From: Volutella citrinella
Taxonomy: Eukaryota; Ascomycota; Sordariomycetes; Hypocreales; Nectriaceae
Assembly: GCA_034401135.1 (NCBI GenBank)
Contig: JAWZSP010000002.1
Location: forward strand, 496,001 to 560,000
DNA length: 64,000 nt
Direction: 5' to 3'
Part shown: positions 19,167 through 30,886 of the stretch, in pieces
Layout: each line of letters begins with the position of its first letter
How positions within the stretch are numbered: position 1 is the stretch's first letter
Program-made: the position numbers and the translations under genes
The notes under the pieces: generated by a model
What the model was told of the DNA's origin: nothing
Database searches by the model: none
The model's input: the letters and a program-made list of their open reading frames with translations, nothing else

Positions 19167-21742
19167 CTACTTCCAAGCCGCTGGAAGCGGGTTCTTCCAG
19201 TCTCCAGAAGCTGTGAATGCGGCGTAGGCATCCACCAGCTTCTTGGCCCGCTCCTTGGCCGCATCCTGGTATGCCTTCTCCTTGGGGTCCTTGTTCTTTC
19301 CCTTCTTGGCCTTGACTCTTGTATTGAGATGCTCATCGATGTCATTGACGTATTTTTTGAGGAAATCTATCAAGATCAGCCGTGGATACTCTTCTTCGTT
19401 TACCCGAGAGGGCTTTCTCACCCTTTTGCTTCTTGATGGCTTCGTCGGTTCTCGCGTAGACAAACTTGCGCCACTTGTTTCCCAAGTCCATCTTTTCGTA
19501 TGGGAGTACATTCCAGTTGGGGTCGTTCTGTACATTTTAGCAACACATCCACCAGAGCGAGTTGATTCACTTACCAGGCCAACCAGGTTGCCCTCAAGCT
19601 CGTCACTAAATAAGATGTGTCAGCCCAGACTTTCGCTGTTTTCATGCTTGGCGCTTACAACCAAGTTCCAATTCGCGCGGCTTGTGTAACAAACAAGCTC
19701 TCAATCTCGGGAATTCTCATCTAGCAGGTTGTAAGCATCAACTTCATGCAGCAACTCGGAGCCAGAAACTTACATATCGAACAGCGTGCATGACATCCTT
19801 GCATGCATTGATTGGCTTGTTCGCGTCAGGTTCCAGCTTCACATCACCCTTCTTGTTGCTCTTGGTATCTTTTAGATACAATACTCTCGTGCCTGAGATA
19901 TGGGCTTTCATCTCTGCGGCTAAACTGATGACACCTTTGCCAAAGAGTCTGTTCACAGTTAGCACACACGCAGGGTGAGAGTAGAAAATTGAAGCATACC
20001 TTTCCTTCTTCTTGTTGGCTGGGCCGGTGAGGAGTTGTAAGTCCTTCTTGAAGTAGTTGTTGTTTGGAATAGTCTGTGTGATGATCGAGATAGGAGTATC
20101 GGAAATCACCTTCTGGACACCGTTGTCAAGTACCGCTTTGTAGTCAATCTCGCGGTTCCCCCACCAGAATCGCATGTAGTCGCAATAGTTCCAGCTAGGT
20201 GGTTGAAATACTGGGTTGGCCACCTGGAAGGCGTTTGCAGCTGGGTTCACCTTGCTGAGGCTCTTCTCGGTACTTGGAAGCTCCTTGAGGATGAAGTCCT
20301 TCAAGAGCTGCCATTCCACAATGTGTTCCGAGGCAAAGTCTTCAGTCTCTCCCTTGTCCGGGTCGGGCATATCGACAACACCAAAATCGTAGTCATCACA
20401 TCCTGCCTTCTTAGAGCCTTGGCTGTTGCTCGCGTCCTTCTTGGGTCCATAGGCTTTGAAATCCAGCCCTTGCTTTCCATTGTTCAGCTGTTTGACCAGG
20501 TCGCTGGATCCAGGATAGTGAAATCCAGCTGCCTTCACTTGCACCCCGGTTGCTGCATCCGTGCAGAATGAGAATCCATCCTTTACACCTCGCTTGGCAA
20601 TGTTGCGCTTGTCAATGCTTTGTTCGTCCTTCTCCGAGTACGGAGGGATGGTCCATTCCAAACCCCTAGTTCGCAGGATTGCGGGCGCTCCTTCATTGCC
20701 TTCTGGTATGTCCTTCAGCCGCGAGGTGCAGTCGAATCTCTTCCTCCTGTTTCCGCGATCCTTTTGATCATCCTTGTCATCCTTGTCGTTCTTGTCGTTC
20801 TTGTCATTCTTATCATCCTTGTCGTCCTTATCATTCTTGTCGCTCTTGTCGTCTTTCTTGTCATCCTTGTCGTCCTCATCGTCCTCGTCATCGTCCTTCT
20901 TGTTGCCCCTGCTGTTGCCATCTTTCCCTGATCCAGGGGCCTTTCGGCACTTTGACTTGGCTTTTCCCCTTTGTTTGCAGCCATTGCTCTTGGAGTCGGT
21001 GTCTTTGCCGTCCATGTCTGGCTGGTCAATCAGCTTGGCGAAGGCGTCAGACATGCTCATCCCTGGCCAGTCATCGACGCCACAGAGGTCGCCGACCCAG
21101 TTGCCATACTGCGCTGCATCATATCCGTTCTCGTAGATTGTTTTAGCTCCCTTGACGAGTCCCTTTGCAGCTTCGGAGGCACTTTTGACAACCGCACCCC
21201 CAGGCACAGCCATAGTTGCAATATCAACGGCCATCATAGCAGCCTCTGTGAAGACGGCGCAGACAATGTTGTCAAGATAGGACAGTGATTCGAGGACAAA
21301 GTCGGCAATAACTTCAACAAACTCGGACTTGCACCAACACTTTGATGGGTAATAGGGCCATCCATCGTCATCCGTGTAGACGGGCGACCCTTTGTCCTCG
21401 ACATCCTTGACTTCGACAATGTTCATGTGAGACTCGCACTAGTTTTCCTGTCAGTAAGAGCATGCTTTTAGTTACAAAACTTCTGGGGAGCAGACGTACA
21501 CCATAGATGTTACTGTCCTTCTGCTTTGCGCACCAGTCCTTGCAGATTTGCTTCGACTTTTCCTCAACCACGCCACTGGGAGGATAGCCCTTGTCGCTCC
21601 GAAGATAATGGAAACATAAACCTTGCTGCTTGAAAGATGCGATTGTTTCTTTGTCATCGTTTCCCCGGGGCATCAACGCTGTCCCCGAAACGGTGGTTGC
21701 AAGATAGCCCAAAGGGGCGAGCCAACGTAGCGAGATTCTCAT
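19167..21742 (-). CDS. Large secreted protein with Asp/Lys-rich linker, function unknown
   Basis: Exon 1 begins at the ATG at 21742 with a signal peptide (MRISLRWLAPLGYLATTVSG) and a Cys-containing head. A 61-bp intron (21439-21499) leads to the main exon. A stop-free 51-bp intron (19949-19999) and four more short introns lead to the last exon, which ends ...NPLPAAWK at 19167, about 750 residues in all. The centre holds a low-complexity tract of alternating Asp and Lys/Asn. The C-terminal part has conserved-looking segments (SEHIVEWQLLKDF, CDYMRFWWGN) that remind me of regions accompanying secreted fungal class V chitinase-type proteins. No chitinase catalytic motif is present, so I do not assign an activity. 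Confidence 0.72.
20765..20890 (-). repeat. Asp/Lys-coding tandem microrepeat
   Basis: About 125 bp of imperfect tandem repeats on the + strand (CTTGTCATC / CTTGTCGTT units) encode alternating DDK and NDK runs in the linker of the secreted protein. It is a likely site of length polymorphism. Confidence 0.8.
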
Positions 21743-22626
21743 GTCTAGTAGAGTCTGCGGGTTCAGAAGAAGAAAGGGACAACGCCTGTGACAACTGCTT
21801 CTGAATGATGATTGCCATTGAATCCAACGGTCAAAGGCAATCTTATGTACCCCATGGCTTCCCGAGCAGTTCTCTGAAAACCTCCTGGATGAGATTCATC
21901 AACTCAGCTAGTCAGCCTGGCGGGCCAAATATGGAGCTGGCAGTGCCATGTGTAAACATCTCAAGCGAATCATGGCCATGCCTACATGACTTTGCCATGC
22001 CATTCTCATTTCTGTCTCGTATTGAGGATGTATTTGAGACGCGGGACATCTCGGCAGCAGAATCAACGCCAACCAAAACATGCGGCTAGGGCGGTGACAT
22101 GCGGCGGTGTTGGCGAATTTTGGCATTTCCCCAGAGTCTCGCGAATGAGAAGAACTCCGCAAACTCCAGCCTCTCCGGTTTTTTCATTGCTTCCATTTAT
22201 CTTGGGGCTCCCGAGTTTCCAGGGAGTTGCGCCGATTGGCTCCGGACCACGATACGCCTCAGCGGCCTCACACAGCCACACGGCGATATCACACATATCA
22301 GCCGAATCCACAGCAGCCTTGACGACACAAATTAGTTAATTCCCCATCGGCTTTTGAAGCCCTGGAACAGGCCCCACCGCCGATCGACCTCTGGCATCAC
22401 ACGCACCACTATTAGCGCATGGCGTAGTGGGAAAGTATCCGAGCCTGCATAAGCGAGGCATACTTGGTAATCTAACAATAGCAATGGTGCCCATGGAAAT
22501 TAAACACAGATTGCATCGCCTTATTACGACACACGTCAACGGGGTAGCTATCAAAGTGATATTAAACGCTAACCTCAACTCCGACAAGTCCGGCCGCGTG
22601 AGGGAAGAACTCCTTTCTAAACTACA
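21743..22626. other. Divergent intergenic region
   Basis: 884 bp between the starts of the secreted-protein and F-box genes. Contains only short unsupported frames and no recognised motif. Confidence 0.4.
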
Positions 22627-24204
22627 ATGAAGCGAACAGCCATGGCCTCAACCTCTGCTGCTCTGGACACACAAGCGCCGGAGACGATAGTGCGCATACT
22701 TTCCTGTCTCCCGAAATGCACCCTTCCTTCTCTTCGTCTCATCAATCGCCAGTTCGACTCCCTCGTCAAGCCTATGGCCTTCGGCTCCATCTCTCTCGTC
22801 GCCCAAGGAGACTCTCCAGAGAACTTTGTTCGAATCGCCACATCACCACATCTCTGCATCCACGTGCGAAATATATGCTGTCACACGGCTGTTGATCTTG
22901 GCTACGATTACCGCGAGTCAGGCGATGGCAAGTATCCCCTTCCTTGGGTCGTTGTGCAGGCACTCGGATTTCTGCACGCTTTCCGCAACTTGAAACAGGT
23001 CTATGTTCGCTTCCACAGAGACTGTGGATTCGATAACGAACTAGTTGCTGAAGGCCCTGACTTTCGACGTCACCTCTTGCGGGCTGTGTTTGGCTGCCTC
23101 GCCGGCACGTGGACTACAGAACAACAAGACGTTCTCTACTTGAGTGATACGGACGACGAGGAAGATTTCGATGAAGATGACAACTCTGAAGGAGATGATG
23201 AGGGAGAAAATGATACAGACGAGCCTGACGATGAGGCTGAGCACGAACCGAAAAGCGTGATCCAAAGGTATCCCAACATGCCTGGATCCAGCCCAATTCC
23301 GCTCAACACACTGGCAATATCTAACCTTGGTGACTTTGATGACGAGGCTGTCACCAAGTCGCCAGAGTTCCAATCTGTTCTGGAATCAAGTAGCCTCGTG
23401 AACCTTGGCCTAGAGATCACAACTACCACGCAGAATGTGGACTGTGAGTACGTTCTCTCGCCCCAGAAGTACGATCTCTTCGAAAACCTGCCCTCGACAT
23501 GGCTTGCGCCGGCCATAAGTACCAATCTTCGAGTGCTGCACCTCTCTTGCACCGAGTACTGGGGCTGGGCACCGAAGATGGACTTTCGCGCGGTCGGTGC
23601 AGGCAAGGGCATGCCAAACCTCAAAACTCTTGTTCTTGGGCGCTATGTGTTTAGCCATGATTGGCAGGTAGACTGGGTGGCTTCCTTGAACCTCGAGCAG
23701 CTCTACCTGGACAAGTGTGCTGTTCTCCATAGGGTGCAATGCCACAGCTCTCTGCTGGACTTGGGTACCACCACCGTTGGGCAGGATGAAGATGGACGCG
23801 ACATTGTTGTTTCTAACGAAGGATATCTACGCAAAGGCTGGGTTCACGACAGAAACAAAGCCTCACCCACGAGCCCACGGCCAATGCCTGGATGTACACT
23901 TCGATGGCATACAATCTTCGACAGATGGCGGGAGTCTCTTACAACAGTCCAAACATTTGGGATGGGCGATGGAGGGTCTACTCCAGTGATGGAACGCGTG
24001 CTTTCAGGATCCCGTCTTGTGCTACCAGAAGATACAGGGGGACCTCGCTATGTTGCGTGGTCGTTCTACGAATGGAAGGACTGGGAAGACTGGGCAAGCT
24101 CTTGGGGCTCTGATCTGGATGGTGCCGACTGGAAATTAGAAGATGGATTGGAAGAAAGGGACCGGGAAGCGTTGTCTCGTCTCAAGAATAAAATCTACTC
24201 CTGA
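22627..24204 (+). CDS. F-box-like protein
   Basis: 525 residues, no intron, starting at the ATG at 22627. Residues about 18-50 (PETIVRILSCLPKCTLPSLRLINRQFDSLV) have the spacing of an F-box that would dock Skp1 in an SCF ubiquitin ligase; that description is split here as PETIVRILSCLPK then LPSLRLINRQF. A strongly acidic stretch follows at about 175-205. After it come Leu-rich segments (LVNLGLEITT, LRVLHLSCTEYW, NLKTLVLGRYVF, LEQLYLDKCAVL) suggesting degenerate LRRs. Fungal genomes carry many such singletons. The substrate is unknown. Confidence 0.72.
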   Translation: MKRTAMASTSAALDTQAPETIVRILSCLPKCTLPSLRLINRQFDSLVKPMAFGSISLVAQGDSPENFVRIATSPHLCIHVRNICCHTAVDLGYDYRESGDGKYPLPWVVVQALGFLHAFRNLKQVYVRFHRDCGFDNELVAEGPDFRRHLLRAVFGCLAGTWTTEQQDVLYLSDTDDEEDFDEDDNSEGDDEGENDTDEPDDEAEHEPKSVIQRYPNMPGSSPIPLNTLAISNLGDFDDEAVTKSPEFQSVLESSSLVNLGLEITTTTQNVDCEYVLSPQKYDLFENLPSTWLAPAISTNLRVLHLSCTEYWGWAPKMDFRAVGAGKGMPNLKTLVLGRYVFSHDWQVDWVASLNLEQLYLDKCAVLHRVQCHSSLLDLGTTTVGQDEDGRDIVVSNEGYLRKGWVHDRNKASPTSPRPMPGCTLRWHTIFDRWRESLTTVQTFGMGDGGSTPVMERVLSGSRLVLPEDTGGPRYVAWSFYEWKDWEDWASSWGSDLDGADWKLEDGLEERDREALSRLKNKIYS

Positions 24205-24450
24205 ACGGCCGACTCGGACTGCGCCAGTACAAAGAGCCGAACAATCTGCCTGCAAAATTATGTAGATCATCAACCTCATTGCAGTTATCCATCATCTTCT
24301 TTTTCCTTGCACTCTATAGCAATACAGCAGGGCTCTCTCAGGCTGCAAACATGACACAGCCTACTCGGAAGAATAATACAGTAGTGTGTCCATATCTAAC
24401 CCAATTCCTCGCACCTCTCCCATCGATAAGTAGCATCTCGCGTGGCCGCC

Positions 24451-26357
24451 TCAAATCTTGGAGCCGGCCTCCTCACGCTTCCTCAACAGCCGCACGTCCT
24501 TTCGCAGAATCTTGCCAGAGGGGCTCCGGGGCACGACGTCAACAAACTTGACACCTCCGCGGAGACGCTTGTACCCAGCAACCTTGGAGGCCACAAAGTC
24601 GACGACCTGCTGCTCGGTAATCTTTCCGACAGCCGGGGGCGCGATGACGACGTAGGCGCGGGGGACCTCGTTGCCGTTGTCCTCGATGCCGATGACGGCG
24701 GCGTCGAGAATGGCGGGGTGGGAGGCGAGGACGCCCTCGAGCTCGGCGGGTGCGACTTGGAGACCCTTGTACTTGATCAATTCCTTGTTATTGTTAGTCA
24801 TTGGTCTAAAGGGTGTGTAATGCGATGGCGGTGACAGCATTCATACCTTCTTGCGGTCGACAATGTAAAACTCGCCGTCCTGGATTTGAAGGATATCTCC
24901 AGTTCGGAGCCAGCCATCGGCAGTGAAGGCATTCTCGTTGGCCTCGGGGTTGTTGTGATAACCCTGTGTGACGATTGGTCCCCGGACGAGAGCCTCGCCG
25001 GGCTCACCAGGCTTGACGTCTTTTCCGTCCTCGTCGATCAGCCTGTCGCAGTTTTAGTCACCGTTCACACATGAAGATTGTTCAGCACATACCTAAGGCG
25101 CACATTGGGCAGCAGCTTCCCAAGGCTGCCCATTCGAGCTTCCGCGCCCGGCGGAGTATAAGTAGCAGAACCGGTAGTCTCGCTCATTCCCCAAGTCTGT
25201 GTGATCTTGCTGTCGTTGCCCAGCTTCTTGGTAGCTGCGTCTTGGAGATCAGCCGTCAAGGGAGCCGCACCGCTGACAGCGCCGCGCATGAATCGAAACT
25301 GATTCTTGACGGCCGGGTGCTTGGCCATGGCCATGTAGATGGGGGGCACGGTGAAGAAGAAGGTAATCTTGAGCTCGTCGCAGTACTTGAGGAAGTCGTC
25401 AAGGTTGAACCCCGGCATCCAGTACACAATGCCGCCTTCGTACAAGGTGTTGACAAAGTATCCCTGCACACCGGCGATGTGGGCGGCGGGGAGGTGGCCG
25501 AGGGTGCGAATCTCGTAGCCATTGCCCTGGCGCTTTTGTTCGTCGAAGATGGGTCGGCTGAGGGACATGGGGAGGAAGGCTTCGGACACCATGTTGGTGT
25601 GCGAGACCAGAACAGCTACGGAGCAGTTAGTAATGTTATTCACGTCTTGGGGTTGATGAGTCGCAAGATGTTACCCTTGGGGAGCCCGGTTGTGCCGGAC
25701 GAGTACAAGAGGCAGACCTTGCTGCGTCGAAGCTCCTCTGCGTCTGTGATTTTCTTCCATGATAGGCTTCCGTAAAAATCACAACGAACTTTTCCATCAG
25801 CACTCTCAAGCGAAATCTCGGGGTGGCTCTGCAGGATCAGGACGTTCCGCTCCGGCAGGCCGGCCTCCTTGGCAGCCTGGAGTGCCAAGGGCTTGAGCTC
25901 CTTGCTGCAAACCAGCACCTTTCCGGGCCCGTCGCGAACCTGACGTGCCAGGTCCTTGGGCAATGCTGCGCCAGAGGCCGCCGAGTAAATACCACCGGCG
26001 GCGACGACGCCGTAGAAGAGACAGGGCAGGGCGGACTGACCCGACGAGACGGTCACAACGACATCGCTGCGCTCGGGCCCTGCAGCGCCAATGCCGTAGT
26101 TCTTTCGCAGGAAGTAGGCGAACTGCTTGGTGAGTTCGCGAGCTCGGCGCTTTGTGATGACGCGGTTGGGGTCTTTGGCCTCGGCGAAGAGGGGAGTATC
26201 CTCCTTTGCGCGGGTGTGCTCCGAGTCTGGAGCGGTCAGTCATGTCGTGACGCCATATTGCCAGCGGTGTGGAGGCGGGACGACAGCACTTACCAAAGAG
26301 GAACGTGAGCAGATCGAGGCTCGGTAGGTCCACGTCCTTGTATGAGGAGTAAATCAT
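24451..26357 (-). CDS. 4-coumarate-CoA-ligase-like acyl-CoA synthetase
   Basis: ANL-superfamily adenylating enzyme that activates a carboxylate as its CoA thioester. Five exons (26294-26357, 25675-26226, 25093-25615, 24847-25042, 24451-24783) give 555 residues, the normal length. The true start is the ATG at 26357; the frame opens further upstream only by GTG. Motifs: P-loop [23 protein letters not shown] (with I before T), [20 protein letters not shown] and the catalytic-Lys motif SGKILRK. The last three residues, SKI, resemble a peroxisomal PTS1, as in many fungal homologues, so a peroxisomal acyl- or aryl-CoA ligase is likely. Substrate unknown. Confidence 0.92.
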
Positions 26358-27824
26358 CTTGTCTCGCGTCGGCAGCGCCGGTCCGGTATGCACAGGGGAG
26401 CTGGGTGAGGAAGATTCAGGTTGAGATGCAAGCTACCCTCGTCCAGTGGCTGCAGCTCTTGAGCTGGAGGGCCCGGGCCATGTTTTATTTGAGGCATCAG
26501 GACGCAGAGCTGAGGGTGTGAACCCGAGGCCTGAACAGCGACTCAACGCCTCGGGGTAGACTAGCGCCCAGCAAGGACGATGCATGTCTTGACCTGTTCA
26601 GGCGATTCCGGTACCTCTCAATTGCGGGGTAGTTAGGGGGCTCGACGAACAAAGACATGCCGAGGCAGTGGGCGCGGGCAGGCCATCGGAGAAAAAGCAG
26701 CGAATAGGAGGAGCTGGAATGCTTCACTTGCGATGGCACTTGGGACGGGGCGCAAGTTTGACATGGCCGGGTCAATGCTGTGCGAAGTTCGCGTACCTTG
26801 GTACGAGATCCCGAGGGCGGGCGCTTGCGTCTTGTCGTTCTTTATTGGCCTGCCATCTGTCTGACCCTGCAGCTTACCGATGGCAGGTCATGGCGTGTAG
26901 GAAAGTGCCCTGAACACCTTCTCTATGCTCTATCGGCAACTGCTGCGAACAGGATTCTTCACAGTTGGTCATTTCAGGAACCCGCAGATGGCCAGCCGAA
27001 CAACCCAATTGGAAAGCCTGTATAGCCAATCAAGCGCCAGATTAGCTATTTCCCCAGATGGATGCAATGTCGTCCCTGTCGACATTGTGGATCGGCTGAC
27101 TCGCCAGATGCGACACGACTCGCCCCTGGCCACTGACAACGCCCCGGAGCCGTAAGCAGTAGAGTGGCCCGTAGACCAAGTAGACCTACCCTACGGAGGC
27201 GTGAATAGCAGCCCATGTTGACTAGTCGCGTGAATGAGGTCACTGCCAGAGAGTGAACAAAAGAATTATTCTTTAGGAAGCGGCAGAAGAAACAAAGAGA
27301 GGTTCGTTGAACAGTTTTGGTCGGATGTTAGTTTGTAAGGCCAGCCCTTTATAAACATGCTTGGGAAAACAATGAGCAATCCGTGGTAGAGTACTCCGAA
27401 CGCGGATTACGTTTTTGCCCGCACGGTGCGTGCACGGTGCGAGAGGTGACCTCCTGGCCATATACACACAATACATACATTCAAGTCATCTGAGTGCCAC
27501 GCTAGCTTTCCGACAAGAACAGACACGATCTATTAGAAGCCGTCTATGTCTCGGCCCGATAATGCGGTTGATTATGACGTACCTATAGCAGACAAAAGTG
27601 AGTCTCTGAAAAATCAACCCATTCGGAGGCCTCGGCCTCCGAACTAGGACGAGTCTATTTGAGGGCGGGCTGGAACCCATGCGCAGCATCAATCAAGTAG
27701 ATTTCAAGTCAACTCAACACAATTTCTTCAAGTATCAGATTCTCACACCTCCTGCCTTCTGCCGACTCTCCAGTTCCGAAACACCACGCACCAAGGCCGG
27801 CCTCACCTTACACCACAAGCCATT
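26358..27824. other. Divergent intergenic region with a palindrome
   Basis: 1.47 kb between the acyl-CoA ligase and esterase starts. It holds the inverted repeat at 27623-27642 and a duplicated GCACGGTGC at about 27421-27440. No credible coding sequence. Confidence 0.5.
27623..27642. promoter_or_regulatory. Inverted repeat TCGGAGGC-CTCG-GCCTCCGA
   Basis: Perfect 8-bp arms around a CTCG centre, 183 bp upstream of the esterase ATG. It carries CGG/CCG triplets in everted/inverted arrangement, as expected of a binuclear zinc-cluster site. Related copies lie at 31128 and 35050. Confidence 0.65.
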
Positions 27825-28877
27825 ATGCCTCCATCTCCTTTCCAATCGGACTTCATCGTTCCGGCCGGTCTTTTTGCTCCCGCTGCCATTCCTCCCACTA
27901 GCTCCCATTTTGACGATGCTATAAAAGCAGCCATGGCCAACATCCCTAAGTGGCATGAGGTCGGCGTCAGCAAGTACAGAGAAATGTGGGAAAATGGCGA
28001 ATTCCCCGTGCAGCCGGTCCGTCTTGACTGCGCCACCAACATCTCCATCCCTTCCCGTGAACCGGGGCGAGATATCATTTGCCGATTATTGAAACCACAA
28101 AACGGAACACAGACGCACCATGTCTTCATGCATATCCATGGCGGAGGCTGGTCGATGGGAAATGCTGGGGACCAGGACTCATGGCTACAGAGCATTGCCG
28201 ATACGGCTGGACTGGTTATAGTCAGCGTGGGCTACCGGCTTGCCCCCGAACATCCAGGCCCCGCGGGGGATGAGGATTGCTTTGACGCTGCGGAATGGCT
28301 AATCCTCAACGCACGGGAGTGGTTTGATGCCGAACTGGCCTTCATTGGCGGCGAAAGCGCCGGAGGGCACCTGAGCCTGGTCACTGCTCTTCATCTTCTC
28401 TCGCACGAGGAGGCGGAGATTCGAGAGTTCAAATTGACTGGGGGTCTGATTTTACTGTTTGGATGCTACGATCTTGGCTCTACACCCTCACAGATCCACC
28501 ATCGTTTGGCATCGAAGAACGGAGACGATGGGGCGAGAGAGCTTGAGCTCGTCAACCTCTATCAACCCAACGTGGTTGGAGACGCCTGGAAGAATCCTCG
28601 AATATCGCCACTGTATGCGGACCTGGAAGAATACAGAAACGCGGATGGCATAAGCAGCCGATTGCCACCAGCACTATTTATTGTCGGAACGAAAGACTTT
28701 CTGCTTGACGACACCATCTTCATGTCCGCGAAATGGCAGATGGCGGGCGCCCCGGCCGTTGTCAAGATTTTCCCTGGAGCGACACATGGATTCATCTCAT
28801 TCCCTCCGGACCAAGTACCGAGTGCGAAATCGGGAATGGAAAGTCTGTTTGCTTTCATCAAGTCTCGACTTGGTTAG
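27825..28877 (+). CDS. Alpha/beta hydrolase, hormone-sensitive-lipase type esterase
   Basis: 350 residues, no intron. Oxyanion-hole motif HIHGGGWSMGN, then SVGYRLAPEHPGP, nucleophile elbow GGESAGGHLSL (catalytic Ser), an Asp candidate in GTKDFLLDD, and the catalytic His in ATHGF near the end. Cytosolic: no signal peptide. Such enzymes hydrolyse short acyl esters, lactones or carbamates, or remove acetyl groups in specialised metabolism. It carries the same promoter palindrome as the AAC/activator and GST/GMC promoter regions, hence probably the same regulon. Confidence 0.9.
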   Translation: MPPSPFQSDFIVPAGLFAPAAIPPTSSHFDDAIKAAMANIPKWHEVGVSKYREMWENGEFPVQPVRLDCATNISIPSREPGRDIICRLLKPQNGTQTHHVFMHIHGGGWSMGNAGDQDSWLQSIADTAGLVIVSVGYRLAPEHPGPAGDEDCFDAAEWLILNAREWFDAELAFIGGESAGGHLSLVTALHLLSHEEAEIREFKLTGGLILLFGCYDLGSTPSQIHHRLASKNGDDGARELELVNLYQPNVVGDAWKNPRISPLYADLEEYRNADGISSRLPPALFIVGTKDFLLDDTIFMSAKWQMAGAPAVVKIFPGATHGFISFPPDQVPSAKSGMESLFAFIKSRLG

Positions 28878-29490
28878 AAACACTGCAAGAGTTTTAGTTT
28901 ATTCATATATCTAGAGATATATTTTTTTTGTTACTCTATCTTTTAGGTGTGCATGAAGTGGGACGGAGGCGAGAAGCGCTGGCAACGAAGGCGCAAAGCG
29001 ATTAAGAATTATAAAGGTCTCGCAATCAAAGACAAGGAAGTCACTTGTGGGGGAGGCCATTAGGCATTCCCCGAGCAGCAGAGGTGCACCGGAGAAGGAG
29101 GAGGGCGAAAGAGGGGTCAGCTGGACGAAAATGCAGGGATGTAGGACAGATGAGGCATATAATATTTTTAAAGGAGGTACTGAGAGTATACCACGCGTAG
29201 ACGTAGTAATAAAAGGGCGACTCAAGAGGATAACCCACAGCTCAACTAAGAACATATCGATTCCCAGTAGCGCTGTGATTATTACAATACGGCATGAAGC
29301 TACGGACAGCAACAAATACAAGTAGAGGAATAGTCTGGCCACGTAAACTACCCTGTAAATGATCTGAGAAACATCTAATTTGAACTATAGGCTGGAACAG
29401 AAAGAGCCTCATAGTCCATGCCTGAGTGTAGGGCGAATTTGTCCTGACTCCGTTTTCCACCCTCCCTTTACCACACCATAGCACTGAGCA
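28878..29490. other. Convergent intergenic region
   Basis: 613 bp between the 3' ends of the esterase and carrier genes. AT-rich 3'-UTR-like sequence. Nothing else seen. Confidence 0.4.
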
Positions 29491-30886
29491 TTATCCAGAG
29501 CCCCCTTTGAATTTCTTTCCGAAAACTAGTAGTTGAACTTGATCATAAATGGACAGCACACCTGCACCGGCCACGCCACGAAGGATGTTAGCACCAGCTC
29601 CCTTGAAGAAGGAACGGTATCCCTCTGTGGCGGCGATCCGGCGGGCAGCGTCAAAGGAGGAGCTGTATTTGACAGCCTGAACAAGATAATTAGCGACAGA
29701 ATTGCTGGCAGTTGGTTCTGTGCTGATTTTTGCTCACCTCTCCCGACGTCATCATCATTCGGCGACGGACAGTATCGATAGGATACGACACAATGCCAGC
29801 ACCAACAGTTACACCCCAGCCGAGCAAGAAGGACGCCAGAAAGCTGTTTTCAAGAGCGCCCACGAGCAAAACAGGCTTGAGGGAATCGTACATGCCGAAG
29901 TAAACGCCCCGATAAGCCACGATGCCAAGAACTGACGGACCAAAGCCGCGATAGAGCCCGACAATACCGTCTGTAGCCAAAGTTTTCTTGTATACGTCGA
30001 TGAGACCGGTAAATTGGCGCTCTCCAAGCCCTTTGGCAGCTTTTGCGTCGTTGGCCAAACGGGTACGGGCATAATCGAGGGAGTAGACGAAAACGAGGGA
30101 AGTCGCACCGGCGAGCTGTGATACGGCCGTCAATGATTACTTCAAGGGAATATAATAGAATATTATGTCCATGGTGAACTCACTCCACCAGAGGCCAAAT
30201 TACCGGCCATCCACTTCAGGTACCCGTCGCGATCTTTTCTGAAGGCGAATAAACTCTTGTAAGTATCGCGGAAGGCAAAGTTCAAGGCTTGAGTAGGAAA
30301 GTAGCGAACAACGTTGACGCCATTGCTTCTCCAGAGAGCTGCGATACCTTCGGCCTTGATGGTGCGGTTGAAGCAGTCGACAATGCCATCGTACTTGCGG
30401 CTGAGGCGGCCGGCTTTAATCATCTCGTCCTAGGAGTTGTCGAGAGGTCAATTATGAGATCAATATCACGATTACGGACAGCCGGATCCTGGATACCTGG
30501 TTCTGGAGAAGGAGTTTGATCCGTTCTATTGGAGCGGCGGCGGTCTTGGAGACGGCGGCGGACACGCCTCCCACTACAAGGATAATGGTCAGTTGATATC
30601 ATCTTGGCAAATAAAACTTGTATCTCATGAGCCGTAGTTTTCGGATTGGTCAACTGCCATCGAATTTGACCAAGTGATGCAAGAGGGAGCATTGGGGACG
30701 AACTCAAGAAGTCAACCATGAAATTCTATCAAGTTTTTAGCAATCACCTAACTAAGAAAAGGGAACACAGAGAGACGAATAGAAATGTAGGAGTGATGGA
30801 TCAGAAAGAGAAAGGGAAGCTCTTCAAGAATGCAGTGTACTTACTGGCATGCCTGTGGCAGGCTGGGTTGCACCATCGTTGCCCAT
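29491..30886 (-). CDS. ADP/ATP carrier (mitochondrial carrier family), accessory paralogue
   Basis: Six exons (30845-30886, 30704-30725, 30497-30573, 30184-30429, 29738-30115, 29491-29676) splice in frame to 316 residues. The 5' exons rebuild [41 protein letters not shown], the canonical N-terminus. The three carrier repeats each contain Px[DE]xx[RK] (PIERIK, SLDYAR as the variant, PIDTVR). The diagnostic nucleotide-carrier signature RRRMMM is present in [13 protein letters not shown], and the tail [10 protein letters not shown] matches the family. It exchanges ADP and ATP across the inner mitochondrial membrane. Five introns and an N-terminus lacking the usual conserved PPF suggest a diverged copy. 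It is divergent from the Zn2Cys6 gene across a palindrome-bearing promoter. Confidence 0.93.
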
